Shown here piece by piece: positions 8,427-16,689 of a stretch of DNA of 64,000 bases. Origin of the DNA: Brachybacterium subflavum (GTDB lineage Bacteria > Actinomycetota > Actinomycetes > Actinomycetales > Dermabacteraceae); the NCBI RefSeq assembly GCF_009299795.1, contig NZ_VIGP01000002.1, forward strand, positions 482,898 through 546,897, read 5' to 3'. Numbering within the stretch: the first letter of the stretch is position 1; each line of letters starts with the position of its first letter. Under the pieces are notes generated by a model. The model did no database searches and was not told where the DNA came from. It worked only from the letters and a program-made list of their open reading frames with translations. Made by a program: the position numbers and the translations under genes.

Positions 8427-10598
8427 TCACATTCCCGGCACTCCCCCGCCGCCGGTGGGCACGGGCTCGCCCTGCTCCTCCTCGGCGTCGGGATCGGCCA
8501 TCGCGCCCTCGAACTGCGAGCGGTACAGCCGCGCGTAGGCGCCGTTCGCCTCGAGCAGCTCGTCGTGGGTGCCCTGCTCGACGATGTCGCCGGCCTCCAT
8601 CACCAGGATGAGGTCCGCGTCGCGGATCGTGGAGAGGCGGTGGGCGATCACGAAGGAGGTGCGACCCGAGCGCAGCCGGTTCATCGCGTTCTGCACGAGC
8701 AGCTCGGTGCGGGTGTCCACGCTCGAGGTGGCCTCGTCCAGGATCAGCAGGCTGGGCCGGGCGAGGAACGCGCGGGCGATGGTCAGCAGCTGCTTCTCCC
8801 CCGCGCTCACGTTCGACGCGTCGGAGTCCAGGACGGTCTCGTAGCCGTCGGGCAGATGGCAGACGAAGTCGTCGACGTGGGTGGCCTTCGCGGCCTCGAT
8901 GACCTCCTCGTCGCTCGCGTCCAGGCGCCCGTAGCGGATGTTCTCCATGATCGTGCCGTTGAACAGCCAGGTGTCCTGGAGGACCATGCCGGTGCGCTCG
9001 CGCAGCTGGGTGCGGGTGAGGTCGCGGATGTCGATGCCGTCGATCGTGATGCGGCCGCCGTCGATCTCGTAGAAGCGCATCACGAGGTTCACGAGCGTGG
9101 TCTTGCCCGCGCCCGTCGGCCCCACGATCGCGACCGTGTGCCCGGGCTCGGCGACCAGGGAGAGGTCGCGGATGAGCTCGCGCTCGGGCGTGTACGAGAA
9201 GCGCACATGGTCGAACTCGACGCGGCCCTCGCGGATCCGCGAGGCGGCGTCCAGCGACGTCGGGTCCGGGTTGCCGGCCGCGTCGCGGGCCGAGTCGGGC
9301 GTCTGCTCCTCGGCGTCGAGCAGCTCGAAGACGCGCTCGGCGCTGGCTACGCCGGACTGCAGCATCGTAGCCATCGAGGCGACCTGGGAGAGGGGCTGCG
9401 TGAACTGGCGCGAGTACTGGATGAACGCCTGCACGCTGCCCAGCGACATGTCGCCGCCGATCACCTTGAGGCCGCCCACGATCGCGATCGCGACGTAGGT
9501 GAGGTTCCCGGCGAACATCATCAGCGGGCCGATGAGGGAGGAGACGAACTGGGCGCCGAAGGACGCCTTGTACATCTCGCCGTTGCGCTCCTCGAAACTG
9601 CGGGACGCCTCCCGGCGGCGACCGAAGACGTTCACGAGCTCGTGGCCGCTGAAGGCCTCCTCGACCTCGGCGTTGACCTTGCCGGTCGCATCCCACTGCT
9701 GCTGGAACAGCTTCTGCGAGCGCTTGCCCACGATGCCCGTGATCACCGCGGCCAGCGGGATCACGCACAGCGCGATGAGGGTCAGCTGCCACGACAGGGT
9801 CAGCATCATGACGATCACGCCGAGCACCGTCAGCAGCGCGTTGACCAGGCCGGTCAGCGTGTTGATGAGTGTGTTCTGGATGTTGTCGATGTCGTTGGTG
9901 ACGCGCGAGAGGATCTCGCCGCGGCGCTGGCGGTCGAAGTAGGACAGAGGCAGCCGGTGCAGCTTCTCCTCGACCTCCCGGCGCAGGCGGTAGACCATCC
10001 GGAAGATGATGCGGTTGAGCATCACGCCCTGCAGCCACTGGAACAGGCTCGCGACCACGTAGATCCCGACCACGAACCACAGCACCTGGTGCAGGGCCGC
10101 GAAGTCGATGCCCTGTCCGGGCGTGAGGTCCATGCCCGCGAGCAGGTCGGCGTAGGTGTCGTTGCCCTGCGCGCGCAGGCCCTCGATGATCTGCGCCTTG
10201 GTGGCGCCCGCCGGCAGCTGCTTGGAGATCGCGCCGGAGAAGACGATGTCGGTCGCGCGGCCCAGGATCTTCGGGCCGACGACGGCCAGGCCCACGCCGA
10301 TCACGCCGAGGGCGATGCCCAGGATCGCGTACATCTTCTCGGGGCCGATGGTGCGGATCAGCCGCAGCGCCGAGGGCCAGAAGTTCCGCGCGCTCTGACC
10401 GGGCCGCAGCCCGCGCTCGGCGCTCTTCTCGGCCTCGATCTCGGCGGCCTCGCCGGCCTCGTCGCCCGCGGGCTTCGTGGTGGCGGGCGCGGCGTTCGCG
10501 CCGTCGGCTCGAGCCTCGCCGTCGGCCCGGCCCGTGCGGTCCGCCGAGTCGTCGCCGTCGGCCGGCGTCGGGTTCTTCGTCGTGTCGTCGGCGTTCAT
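8427..10598 (-). CDS. Heterodimeric ABC exporter, subunit with the canonical catalytic site
   Basis: A 723-residue half-transporter: an acidic disordered leader (about 1-70), six membrane helices (about 85-440) and a C-terminal ATPase. Walker A is GPTGAGKTT, the signature is NVSAGEKQL (VSAGE rather than LSGGQ), Walker B is LLILDEATSSVDT with the catalytic Glu, and the switch His is in FVIAHRLSTI. The ATG overlaps the stop of the partner gene by 4 bp and has a GGAGG site. Together with the partner it should form a multidrug- or lipid-type exporter; the cargo is unknown. The C-terminus ends in an acidic/glycine tail. Confidence 0.92.
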   Translation of the reverse strand: MNADDTTKNPTPADGDDSADRTGRADGEARADGANAAPATTKPAGDEAGEAAEIEAEKSAERGLRPGQSARNFWPSALRLIRTIGPEKMYAILGIALGVIGVGLAVVGPKILGRATDIVFSGAISKQLPAGATKAQIIEGLRAQGNDTYADLLAGMDLTPGQGIDFAALHQVLWFVVGIYVVASLFQWLQGVMLNRIIFRMVYRLRREVEEKLHRLPLSYFDRQRRGEILSRVTNDIDNIQNTLINTLTGLVNALLTVLGVIVMMLTLSWQLTLIALCVIPLAAVITGIVGKRSQKLFQQQWDATGKVNAEVEEAFSGHELVNVFGRRREASRSFEERNGEMYKASFGAQFVSSLIGPLMMFAGNLTYVAIAIVGGLKVIGGDMSLGSVQAFIQYSRQFTQPLSQVASMATMLQSGVASAERVFELLDAEEQTPDSARDAAGNPDPTSLDAASRIREGRVEFDHVRFSYTPERELIRDLSLVAEPGHTVAIVGPTGAGKTTLVNLVMRFYEIDGGRITIDGIDIRDLTRTQLRERTGMVLQDTWLFNGTIMENIRYGRLDASDEEVIEAAKATHVDDFVCHLPDGYETVLDSDASNVSAGEKQLLTIARAFLARPSLLILDEATSSVDTRTELLVQNAMNRLRSGRTSFVIAHRLSTIRDADLILVMEAGDIVEQGTHDELLEANGAYARLYRSQFEGAMADPDAEEEQGEPVPTGGGGVPGM

Positions 10599-12331
10599 GC
10601 GACCACCTCCTCGGCGCCCTGGGAGCGGACGATCTCCTGATAGGTCTCGTTGGTCTCGAGCAGCTCGGCGTGGGTGCCGGAGCCGACGACCCTCCCGTGC
10701 TCGAGCACGAGGATGAGATCGGCCGAGGTGATCGTGGTGACGCGCTGGGCGACGATCACCTTGAGCGCGTCACGGGTCTCCGGGGCGAGCGCCGCGCGCA
10801 GGCGGGCGTCCGTGGTGAGGTCGAGGGCGCTGAAGGAGTCGTCGAACAGATAGATCTCCGGCCTCGCGACCAGGGCGCGGGCGATGCACAGCCGCTGGCG
10901 CTGACCACCGGAGACGTTCGTGCCGCCCTGGGCGATCGGCGAGTCCAGCCCGTCGGGCATCGCGGCGACGAAGTCGCGTCCCTGGGCGACGGTGAGCGCG
11001 TGCCAGAGCTCCTCGTCGGTCGCGTCGGGCCGGCCGAAGCGGAGGTTCGTCGCGACCGTCCCGGAGAAGAGGTAGGGGCGCTGCGGCACCAGGCCGATGC
11101 GGTCCCACAGCACCTGCGGATCCAGCTCGCGCACGTCGATCCCGTCGACCTTCACGCTGCCGGAGGTCGCGTCCATCAGGCGCGGCACCAGGCTGAGCAG
11201 GGTCGTCTTGCCCGAGCCGGTGCCGCCGATGATCGCGACGGTCTGGCCCGCGCGGGCGGTGAAGTCGATGTCCGTGAGCACGTTGTTCTCGGCGCCCGGG
11301 TAGGTGAAGGAGACGTTCTCGAAGGCGAGGTCGCCGCGGCCGCGCACCTCGGTGATGCCGCGCTCGGGCACGGTCACGGAGGTCTCTGTGGTCAGCACGG
11401 CGTCGATGCGCTCGGCGGAGACCATGGCGCGCGGGATCATCATCGTCATGAAGGTCGCCATCATCACCGCGATGAGGATCTGGATCAGGTAGGCGATGAA
11501 CGCGGTGATCGAACCGACCTGCATCGTCCCCGACTCCACGCGCGGCGCCGCGAACCAGAGCACGAGCACGCTGGAGACCTGCAGCAGGAACATGATGATC
11601 GGGTTGATGAGGATCATCAGCAGGCCCACGCGGCGGTTGGTGTCCGTGAGGGCCTCGTTGGCGCCCTCGTAGCGCTCGCGCTCGAAGTCCTCGCGGGTGA
11701 ACGCGCGCAGCACGCGGATGCCGGTGATCTGCTCGCGCAGCACCTTGTTGATCGCGTCGATCCGCTCCTGCATCACCCGGAACAGGGGCGCGGCGCGGGC
11801 GATCAGGAAGCCGACGGAGACCAGCATGAGCGGCACCATCACCGCGATCAGCCAGGCCAGCCCCGCCTCCTCGCGCAGCGCCAGGATGATGCCGCCGATG
11901 CCCGTGATGGGCGCCTGCACCAGGAACTGCATCGAGAAGAAGACGAGCATCTGGACCTGCTGCACGTCGTTCGTGGAACGGGTGATCAGCGAGGCCGCGC
12001 CGAACTCGTTCATCTCGTGCGCCGAGTAGGTGGCGACCTGGTCGAAGACGCGGCTGCGCAGGTCGCGGCCGATGCTCATGGCGGCGCGCGCGGCCGCGTA
12101 GTTCGCGACCACCACGGCGACGATGTTCGCGAAGGTCACCGCGAGCATCCAGCCGCCCAGGCGCCAGATCGTGGGGATGTCGCCCTGGGCGACGCCGTCA
12201 TCGATGATGTCGGCGTTCAGCGTGGGCAGGTAGAGGTTGGCCAGCACGCCGAGCAGCTGGAAGATCACGACGACGATGATCAGGGTCCAGTACCGGCGGG
12301 CGGCCGCGAGCACGAGTCGCAGCAGAGTCAC
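10595..12331 (-). CDS. Heterodimeric ABC exporter, subunit with the degenerate site
   Basis: A 578-residue half-transporter with six membrane helices (about 15-310) followed by an ATPase. Walker A is GGTGSGKTT and the signature is NVSGGQRQR, but Walker B reads LFDDSFSALD, with Asp in place of the catalytic Glu, and the switch position is Gln in VIVAQRVTTI instead of His. Such paired changes define the non-catalytic site of heterodimeric exporters of the TM287/288 and BmrCD type. It is the first gene of the pair; the GTG start follows AAGGA, and the downstream gene overlaps by 4 bp. Confidence 0.93.
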   Translation of the reverse strand: MTLLRLVLAAARRYWTLIIVVVIFQLLGVLANLYLPTLNADIIDDGVAQGDIPTIWRLGGWMLAVTFANIVAVVVANYAAARAAMSIGRDLRSRVFDQVATYSAHEMNEFGAASLITRSTNDVQQVQMLVFFSMQFLVQAPITGIGGIILALREEAGLAWLIAVMVPLMLVSVGFLIARAAPLFRVMQERIDAINKVLREQITGIRVLRAFTREDFERERYEGANEALTDTNRRVGLLMILINPIIMFLLQVSSVLVLWFAAPRVESGTMQVGSITAFIAYLIQILIAVMMATFMTMMIPRAMVSAERIDAVLTTETSVTVPERGITEVRGRGDLAFENVSFTYPGAENNVLTDIDFTARAGQTVAIIGGTGSGKTTLLSLVPRLMDATSGSVKVDGIDVRELDPQVLWDRIGLVPQRPYLFSGTVATNLRFGRPDATDEELWHALTVAQGRDFVAAMPDGLDSPIAQGGTNVSGGQRQRLCIARALVARPEIYLFDDSFSALDLTTDARLRAALAPETRDALKVIVAQRVTTITSADLILVLEHGRVVGSGTHAELLETNETYQEIVRSQGAEEVVA

Positions 12332-12578
12332 AGGGGTCCTTGGGCAGATGCGGTGCGGTCCGGGGGCGCACGGACTGCGCGGTGAAGCCTACGTCGGCCC
12401 GTGCGCACGGTCCATGGGATTCGGGCGGAACCGGGCCGATTCCGCCGAGGGTGGAACGGGTGGCGCCCTCACCGCCCACGGACGTCGAGTCTCCCCCGCG
12501 ACGCCCTCCGCGCACATCCGCCGATCGGCTGATCCTCGCGCGCCCGGACCGGATTCCCGGCCGTCCAGGCCGGACCTC

Positions 12579-12584
12579 TACCCT
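12579..12584 (+). promoter_or_regulatory. -10 hexamer of a leaderless promoter
   Basis: TACCCT ends 7 nt before the GTG at 12592 and no ribosome binding site is present. The -35 region is unconvincing. Confidence 0.4.
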
Positions 12585-12591
12585 GGCGTGC

Positions 12592-13269
12592 GTGAGCAGA
12601 CGGATGCAGCAGATCATCATCATCGTGGCGGCCATCGCCCTGGTGATCCCCTTCGGCGCGGTGGGCCTCGCGCAGGTCTTCGGCCGCAGCAACGGGAAGA
12701 CCGACGCCGCCTCCGCCACGGCGAGCCCGACGGCCGAGGACACGCGCCCCGCCGTCGACCCGTCGTCCCAGCCGAAGGCGTCCCCCACGACCGGCCCGAA
12801 GCTGCCGACGTCGGCGATGACCGACCAGTCGGACGACGGCGCCACCTCGGTCGGCACCTATCTGCTCGAGTCCTACGCGTACATGATGGCCACGGGCGAC
12901 ACCGACGGCTGGATGCAGGTGGTCGACTCGAACTGCGAGGTCTGCACGTCGTTCCTCTCCAACGCCACCCAGCTCCATGAGCAGGACGGGTACCAGGTGG
13001 GCGGCGCGTTCACCGTGAAGTCCGCGAGCTTCGACGGCGCCGGCGATCCGCCCACCAGCGGCACGCTCACCCTCGAGGTCACCCAGAAGGACGCCACGAT
13101 CGTCGACGACCCGAACAAGCAGGCCCAGGACGTCGACGGGTTCAGCGGCGAGATGCAGATGAAGCTGAACTGGGACGGCAAGCAGTGGAAGGTCGGCGAC
13201 ATGTCGATCACCGGGGCCGACGGGGCCAGCGGGACGGGCGCGTCCGACGCAGGCGGCGCGGCGGGCTGA
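12592..13269 (+). CDS. DUF6318-type exported protein
   Basis: A 225-residue protein with a single hydrophobic N-terminal segment (about residues 5-24), a Ser/Thr/Pro/Ala-rich linker, and a C-terminal domain containing SYAYMMATGDTDGWMQVVDSNC followed by CTSF. The two cysteines in that C-x2-C arrangement and the Y-x-x-x-TGDT-x3 pattern match the actinobacterial DUF6318 family as I know it; the function of that family is not established. It is presumably anchored at the membrane with its domain outside. The GTG start is chosen for its -10 hexamer 7 nt upstream; an ATG lies 12 nt later. It is convergent with the next gene. Confidence 0.7.
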   Translation: MSRRMQQIIIIVAAIALVIPFGAVGLAQVFGRSNGKTDAASATASPTAEDTRPAVDPSSQPKASPTTGPKLPTSAMTDQSDDGATSVGTYLLESYAYMMATGDTDGWMQVVDSNCEVCTSFLSNATQLHEQDGYQVGGAFTVKSASFDGAGDPPTSGTLTLEVTQKDATIVDDPNKQAQDVDGFSGEMQMKLNWDGKQWKVGDMSITGADGASGTGASDAGGAAG

Positions 13270-13316
13270 GGCCGCGCGGCCGACGGGCGCGCCACGGCCA
13301 GCCCAGCCCGCGTGGC
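13270..13316. terminator. Hairpins between convergent genes
   Basis: A perfect 12-nt palindrome GGCCGCGCGGCC directly follows the DUF6318 stop, and GCCACG (13291-13296) pairs with CGTGGC (13311-13316) just past the stop of the opposing gene. Both are GC hairpins without U-runs, so terminator function is only likely by position. Confidence 0.35.
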
Positions 13317-13318
13317 TG

Positions 13319-14023
13319 TCAGCGCGCGTGCGGGAAGCCGGGGAGCTGGCGCGCCGCATCCCCGCGATTGCCGGTGAGCTCGCGCGCGGGCTCGGCCGCA
13401 GCCGCCCTCGCCAGCTCGCGCTGACCGCTCGCCCCTGCGGCGCGCGCGATCTGCGCGGTGACCTGCTCGGGCGGGGTCGACCCCGTGCCGGCGAACCAGA
13501 CCCAGCGGCCGTCGATCGAGCGCGGCGGAGGATCCTGCAGCGGTGCCAGCACCGCGCGATGGCGGCGCGCCTGCTTCGGCGACGGACCCACGAAGTGGAT
13601 GCCGCGACGGGTCCAGGCGGACCGGCGCACGGTCGACTGCGGGAAGCCGCCGGTCCCGGTCTCGGCCGCATACCGCCGGGCGCCCGTCACGGGGACCACG
13701 CTGCCCGGGATGATCTGGTCCGAGGGGATCACGTACGGGCGCAGTCCCGGCGCGCAGCTGCCGACCACGATCCCCCGTTCGCACACCACCAGCCTCTCCC
13801 CGCTGATGAACAGCAGGATCAGGCCGAAGATGATCGCGAAGGCGACGGCGGGCGCCACGGCGAGCACGGCGCTCTCGCCGGGATTGATGAGGGTGAGGCC
13901 TGAGAACACCAACCAGACCAGCACGAACAGTCCGACCACGAGCGGACCGGGACGATCCGCGTGGACCGCGAGCACCTCACCGACCTCGTCACGGTGCCGG
14001 CGTGCGGCGCGACGGGCGCTCAT
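13319..14023 (-). CDS. Membrane protein of unknown function
   Basis: A 234-residue protein that I do not recognise. It has a basic N-terminus, two close membrane helices (about residues 27-46 and 53-74), then a cytoplasmic PH-like stretch that begins ERLVVCERGIVVG and contains IPSDQIIPGSVVPV. A dispersed Trp/Arg-rich region follows, and the C-terminus is Ala/Arg-rich. The arrangement of two helices followed by a small beta domain resembles bacterial PH-domain membrane proteins, but that is only a guess. The ATG overlaps the methyltransferase stop by 4 bp, so the two are co-translated. Confidence 0.6.
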   Translation of the reverse strand: MSARRAARRHRDEVGEVLAVHADRPGPLVVGLFVLVWLVFSGLTLINPGESAVLAVAPAVAFAIIFGLILLFISGERLVVCERGIVVGSCAPGLRPYVIPSDQIIPGSVVPVTGARRYAAETGTGGFPQSTVRRSAWTRRGIHFVGPSPKQARRHRAVLAPLQDPPPRSIDGRWVWFAGTGSTPPEQVTAQIARAAGASGQRELARAAAAEPARELTGNRGDAARQLPGFPHAR

Positions 14024-15000
14024 GCGTTCTCGGCCTCGAAGAGGAACAGGTCGGTGCGGTAGGGCATGCCGACCTCGCTGCCGGGGGCGTGGCCGAGGTG
14101 CTCGTGCAGGTACCAGTCGAGGTTCGCGAGCACCTTCTCGCGCCGCTCGGGCGGCACGGTGATGACGTAGCTGCGGGTGCGCGCGAGGTCGATGAGCTCG
14201 TGCGTGGTGCGCGGGTCCTCCCAATGGCGCACGATCCGCTCGCGCAGCGCGAAGTGCGGGGTGATCGGCGGCGAGAAATCATCGCGGTACACATCCCCCG
14301 CGTGCATGATGCGCGAATAGCGGTGCACCCAGGGGATCTGCACGTCGAGCGAGTTCCACAGCAGGGCCAGCACGCCGCCCGGCCGCAGGATCCGCGCGAT
14401 CTCGGCGCCCGCGGCCTCGGTGTCGAACCAGTGCCAGGCCTGCGCGACGCTCACCAGGTCGGCGCTCGCATCCGGGAGGCCGGTGTCCTCGGCGGAGGCC
14501 TGGAGGGTGCGCAGAGAGCCGACGGGTACGGCGGGGTCGTCGGGGTCGTCGGGGTCGTCGGGGTCGTCGGCCGACGAGGACATGGACTCGTACCCTTGCT
14601 CGGCGGTCTCGAGCATGGAACGGCTGGGGTCGACGGCGATCACGTCGAGGCCGCGGCGCGCGAGCTGCAGGGAGAGCTTGCCGGTCCCGGCGCCGAGGTC
14701 GACCAAGATGTGGGCGGGAGTCGCGCCCGAGGGGGCGCCCGCTGACGCACCAGTGGGGGCGCCTGCCGGCGCACCGGGCTCTCCGGCCTCATCGGCCGGG
14801 CCGCCCGCGCCGGCCTCACCGTCGTGCGACGGCAGTGCCGAGATGATCCCGTCGAGCACCCCGGGCGGGTATCCGGGGCGCAGGCGGTCGTAGTCACCGC
14901 CCTGCCCTTGGAACGCCGCGCCCAGCTGCCGGTGGCGCTCACGGGTGCTGAAGCGCGGAGTGTCCCGCGAGGAGACCGGAGGGACGGCAGGATCGCTCAT
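14020..15000 (-). CDS. Class I SAM-dependent methyltransferase
   Basis: A 326-residue methyltransferase of the Methyltransf_11 type. Motif I is LVDLGAGTGKLSLQLAR (about residues 98-114), followed by VIAVDPSRSML and a VSVAQAWHWFD segment; the FDTEAA-ARILRPGG pattern is characteristic. Two low-complexity insertions interrupt the fold: a Gly/Ala/Pro-rich stretch before motif I (about 60-93) and a DDP repeat between motifs II and III, encoded by four GGGGTCGTC units at 14533-14568. The methyl acceptor is unknown. The gene lies upstream of, and overlaps, the membrane protein gene. Its own 5' region has GACGAT 6 nt before the ATG but no ribosome binding site. Confidence 0.85.
   Translation of the reverse strand: MSDPAVPPVSSRDTPRFSTRERHRQLGAAFQGQGGDYDRLRPGYPPGVLDGIISALPSHDGEAGAGGPADEAGEPGAPAGAPTGASAGAPSGATPAHILVDLGAGTGKLSLQLARRGLDVIAVDPSRSMLETAEQGYESMSSSADDPDDPDDPDDPAVPVGSLRTLQASAEDTGLPDASADLVSVAQAWHWFDTEAAGAEIARILRPGGVLALLWNSLDVQIPWVHRYSRIMHAGDVYRDDFSPPITPHFALRERIVRHWEDPRTTHELIDLARTRSYVITVPPERREKVLANLDWYLHEHLGHAPGSEVGMPYRTDLFLFEAENA
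14533..14568 (-). repeat. Four 9-bp tandem repeats inside the methyltransferase
   Basis: Four perfect GGGGTCGTC units encode a DDP tripeptide repeat in a loop of the methyltransferase. The unit is a multiple of three, so copy-number change would keep the frame. Confidence 0.8.
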
Positions 15001-15031
15001 GGGCCCATCGTCCCAGACGCCCTCCCCGCAC

Positions 15032-15088
15032 CGAGAGATGAGAAGACGTCGTCATTCCGGCCTTTTGGCAGCAACTTCTCACCTCTCG
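15032..15088. repeat. 57-bp palindromic element, family A copy 2
   Basis: The same length and ends as the 1062 copy (CGAGAGATGAG at one end, CTCACCTCTCG at the other), with about 45 of 57 positions identical. It starts 16 nt past the stop of the DUF456 gene, between two co-directional genes. Confidence 0.75.
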
Positions 15089-15104
15089 CGGGCGGCCCGC
15101 CCGC

Positions 15105-15611
15105 TCAGCGGTTCAGGAAGTGCAGCGTGGTCGCGATCGCGAAGGTGAGGGTGGAGGCGAAGCCGCACACCAGCTCGAGCATGACGCCGATGCCGAAGGC
15201 CTTGATGGCGATCCAGCTGGACTCCCAGGCGAGCCTCATGTCGCGGCGGCGGTACCACTCGGAGCCGTAGAGGCCCAGGATGAATCCGATCGGCAGCCCC
15301 AGGAACGGGATCACGAAGATGCCGACGATGCCTGCGGCGATGCCCACGAGGATCGGCCAAGTGGGCACATCGTTGTCCTTGAGCCGCTTGCCCGTCATCA
15401 CGTAGCTGCAGGTCATGCCCAGGGCGCAGAAGATCGCGATGATCGCGAAGGCCAGCCAGGTCCAGCCGCCCAGCACGATCGCCCACACCAGCGAGCCGAT
15501 GAGGATCGTGATCGAGCCGGGGATGATGGGCAGCACGATGCCCGTCAGCCCCACGACGTACGCGAGGCCGACGACGATCGTGACGATGATCTGGACGGTC
15601 AGTGAGTCCAC
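15105..15611 (-). CDS. DUF456 family membrane protein
   Basis: A 168-residue, strongly hydrophobic protein with about four to five helices. The pattern GLTGIVLPIIPGS near residues 22-34, and the later GIFVIPFLGLPIGFILGLYGSEW, is the duplicated Pro-rich signature of DUF456 (PF04306). The function is unknown; the family is inner-membrane and widespread in actinobacteria. The GTG start has a GGAGG site. The C-terminus is a further hydrophobic segment. It is followed closely by a 57-bp palindrome. Confidence 0.85.
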   Translation of the reverse strand: MDSLTVQIIVTIVVGLAYVVGLTGIVLPIIPGSITILIGSLVWAIVLGGWTWLAFAIIAIFCALGMTCSYVMTGKRLKDNDVPTWPILVGIAAGIVGIFVIPFLGLPIGFILGLYGSEWYRRRDMRLAWESSWIAIKAFGIGVMLELVCGFASTLTFAIATTLHFLNR

Positions 15612-15696
15612 GGGGCCTCCGAAGGGGCAGGTCGAGCGGGGTCAGGCGGGCGCACCTGATGCCACGAGCCATCGGCCCCGGGCATCCGGAACCAGC

Positions 15697-16653
15697 TCAG
15701 GGCAGGCGCACGACCTGGCCGGCCCAGGAGAAGCCGCCGCCGAAGCCGACCAGCAGAGCGGTCGCGCCGGCGGGGATCCTCCCTGCCTTGCGCATGCGCG
15801 AGATCGCGAGCGGGATGGTCGCCGCGGAGGTGTTGCCGGAGGTCACGATGTCGTCGGCCACGATGGCGTCCTCGCGCAGATCGAGGGCCGCGGCGAGCGG
15901 CTCGATCATGCGCAGGTTCGCCTGGTGGGGCACGAACACGTCGATGTCGGCCATGGTCAGGCCGGCGGTCTCGACGATCTTCTGCGAGAGCTTCGGCGCC
16001 TCGCGCAGCGCCCATCCGAGCACCTGCCGGCCCTGCTGGGAGAAGCAGCCGCTGGGCGGGCCGATGGTGACCGCGTCGGCGAGGTCGGTGACGGTCCCCC
16101 ACTGCACGGGCGAGATCGTCGGCTCGTCGTCCGGGACCAGGACCATGGCGCCCGCGCCGTCGGCCGTGAGGATGCAGGTGGTGCGGTCGGAGTAGTCCGT
16201 GACGGCGGAGAGCTTCTCGGCGCCGATCACGAGCGTCGCGGTGGAGGCGCCCGCGCGGATCGACATGTCCGCCACGGCGAGCGCGTGCTCGAAGCCGGAG
16301 CAGGCGGCGCCCACGTCGAAGGCGGCGGGGTTGGACAGGCCCAGCAGCTGCGCGACCCGGCCGGCGGCGCTCGGCGAGCGCTCCTGGTTGGAGCAGGTCG
16401 CGACGATCACCTGAGTGACCTGTGCGGGATCGATGCCGGCATCGGCCAGGGCGTTGCGACCGGCCTCGGCGGCGAGGTCGGCGACGTCCTGGTCGTCGGC
16501 GGCGATGCGGCGGGACTCGATGCCCGTGCGCTGGCGGATCCACTCATCGCTCGTCTCGACCATCTGCTCGAGGTCGTGATTAGTCATGATGCGCTCGGGC
16601 CGGTAGTGACCGGTGCCGACGATCCGCGAGCCGGCCGGGGGCGTGGTGGGCAT
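15697..16653 (-). CDS. fabH: 3-oxoacyl-ACP synthase III (FabH)
   Basis: A 318-residue ketosynthase that condenses an acyl-CoA with malonyl-ACP to start fatty acid synthesis. The catalytic triad is C118 in GAACSGF, H243 in PHQAN and N274 in SGNTSAA. The length is normal and the start follows AAGGA. It stands alone, without other fab genes next to it, so it may be the main housekeeping initiator or a second copy serving branched-chain primers; sequence alone cannot decide. The neighbours are a VanZ-RDD membrane protein upstream and DUF456 downstream, all in the same direction. Confidence 0.95.
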   Translation of the reverse strand: MPTTPPAGSRIVGTGHYRPERIMTNHDLEQMVETSDEWIRQRTGIESRRIAADDQDVADLAAEAGRNALADAGIDPAQVTQVIVATCSNQERSPSAAGRVAQLLGLSNPAAFDVGAACSGFEHALAVADMSIRAGASTATLVIGAEKLSAVTDYSDRTTCILTADGAGAMVLVPDDEPTISPVQWGTVTDLADAVTIGPPSGCFSQQGRQVLGWALREAPKLSQKIVETAGLTMADIDVFVPHQANLRMIEPLAAALDLREDAIVADDIVTSGNTSAATIPLAISRMRKAGRIPAGATALLVGFGGGFSWAGQVVRLP

Positions 16654-16689
16654 GGGGGTCCTTCCTGCAAAGGCTGGTCTGCCGGGAGT

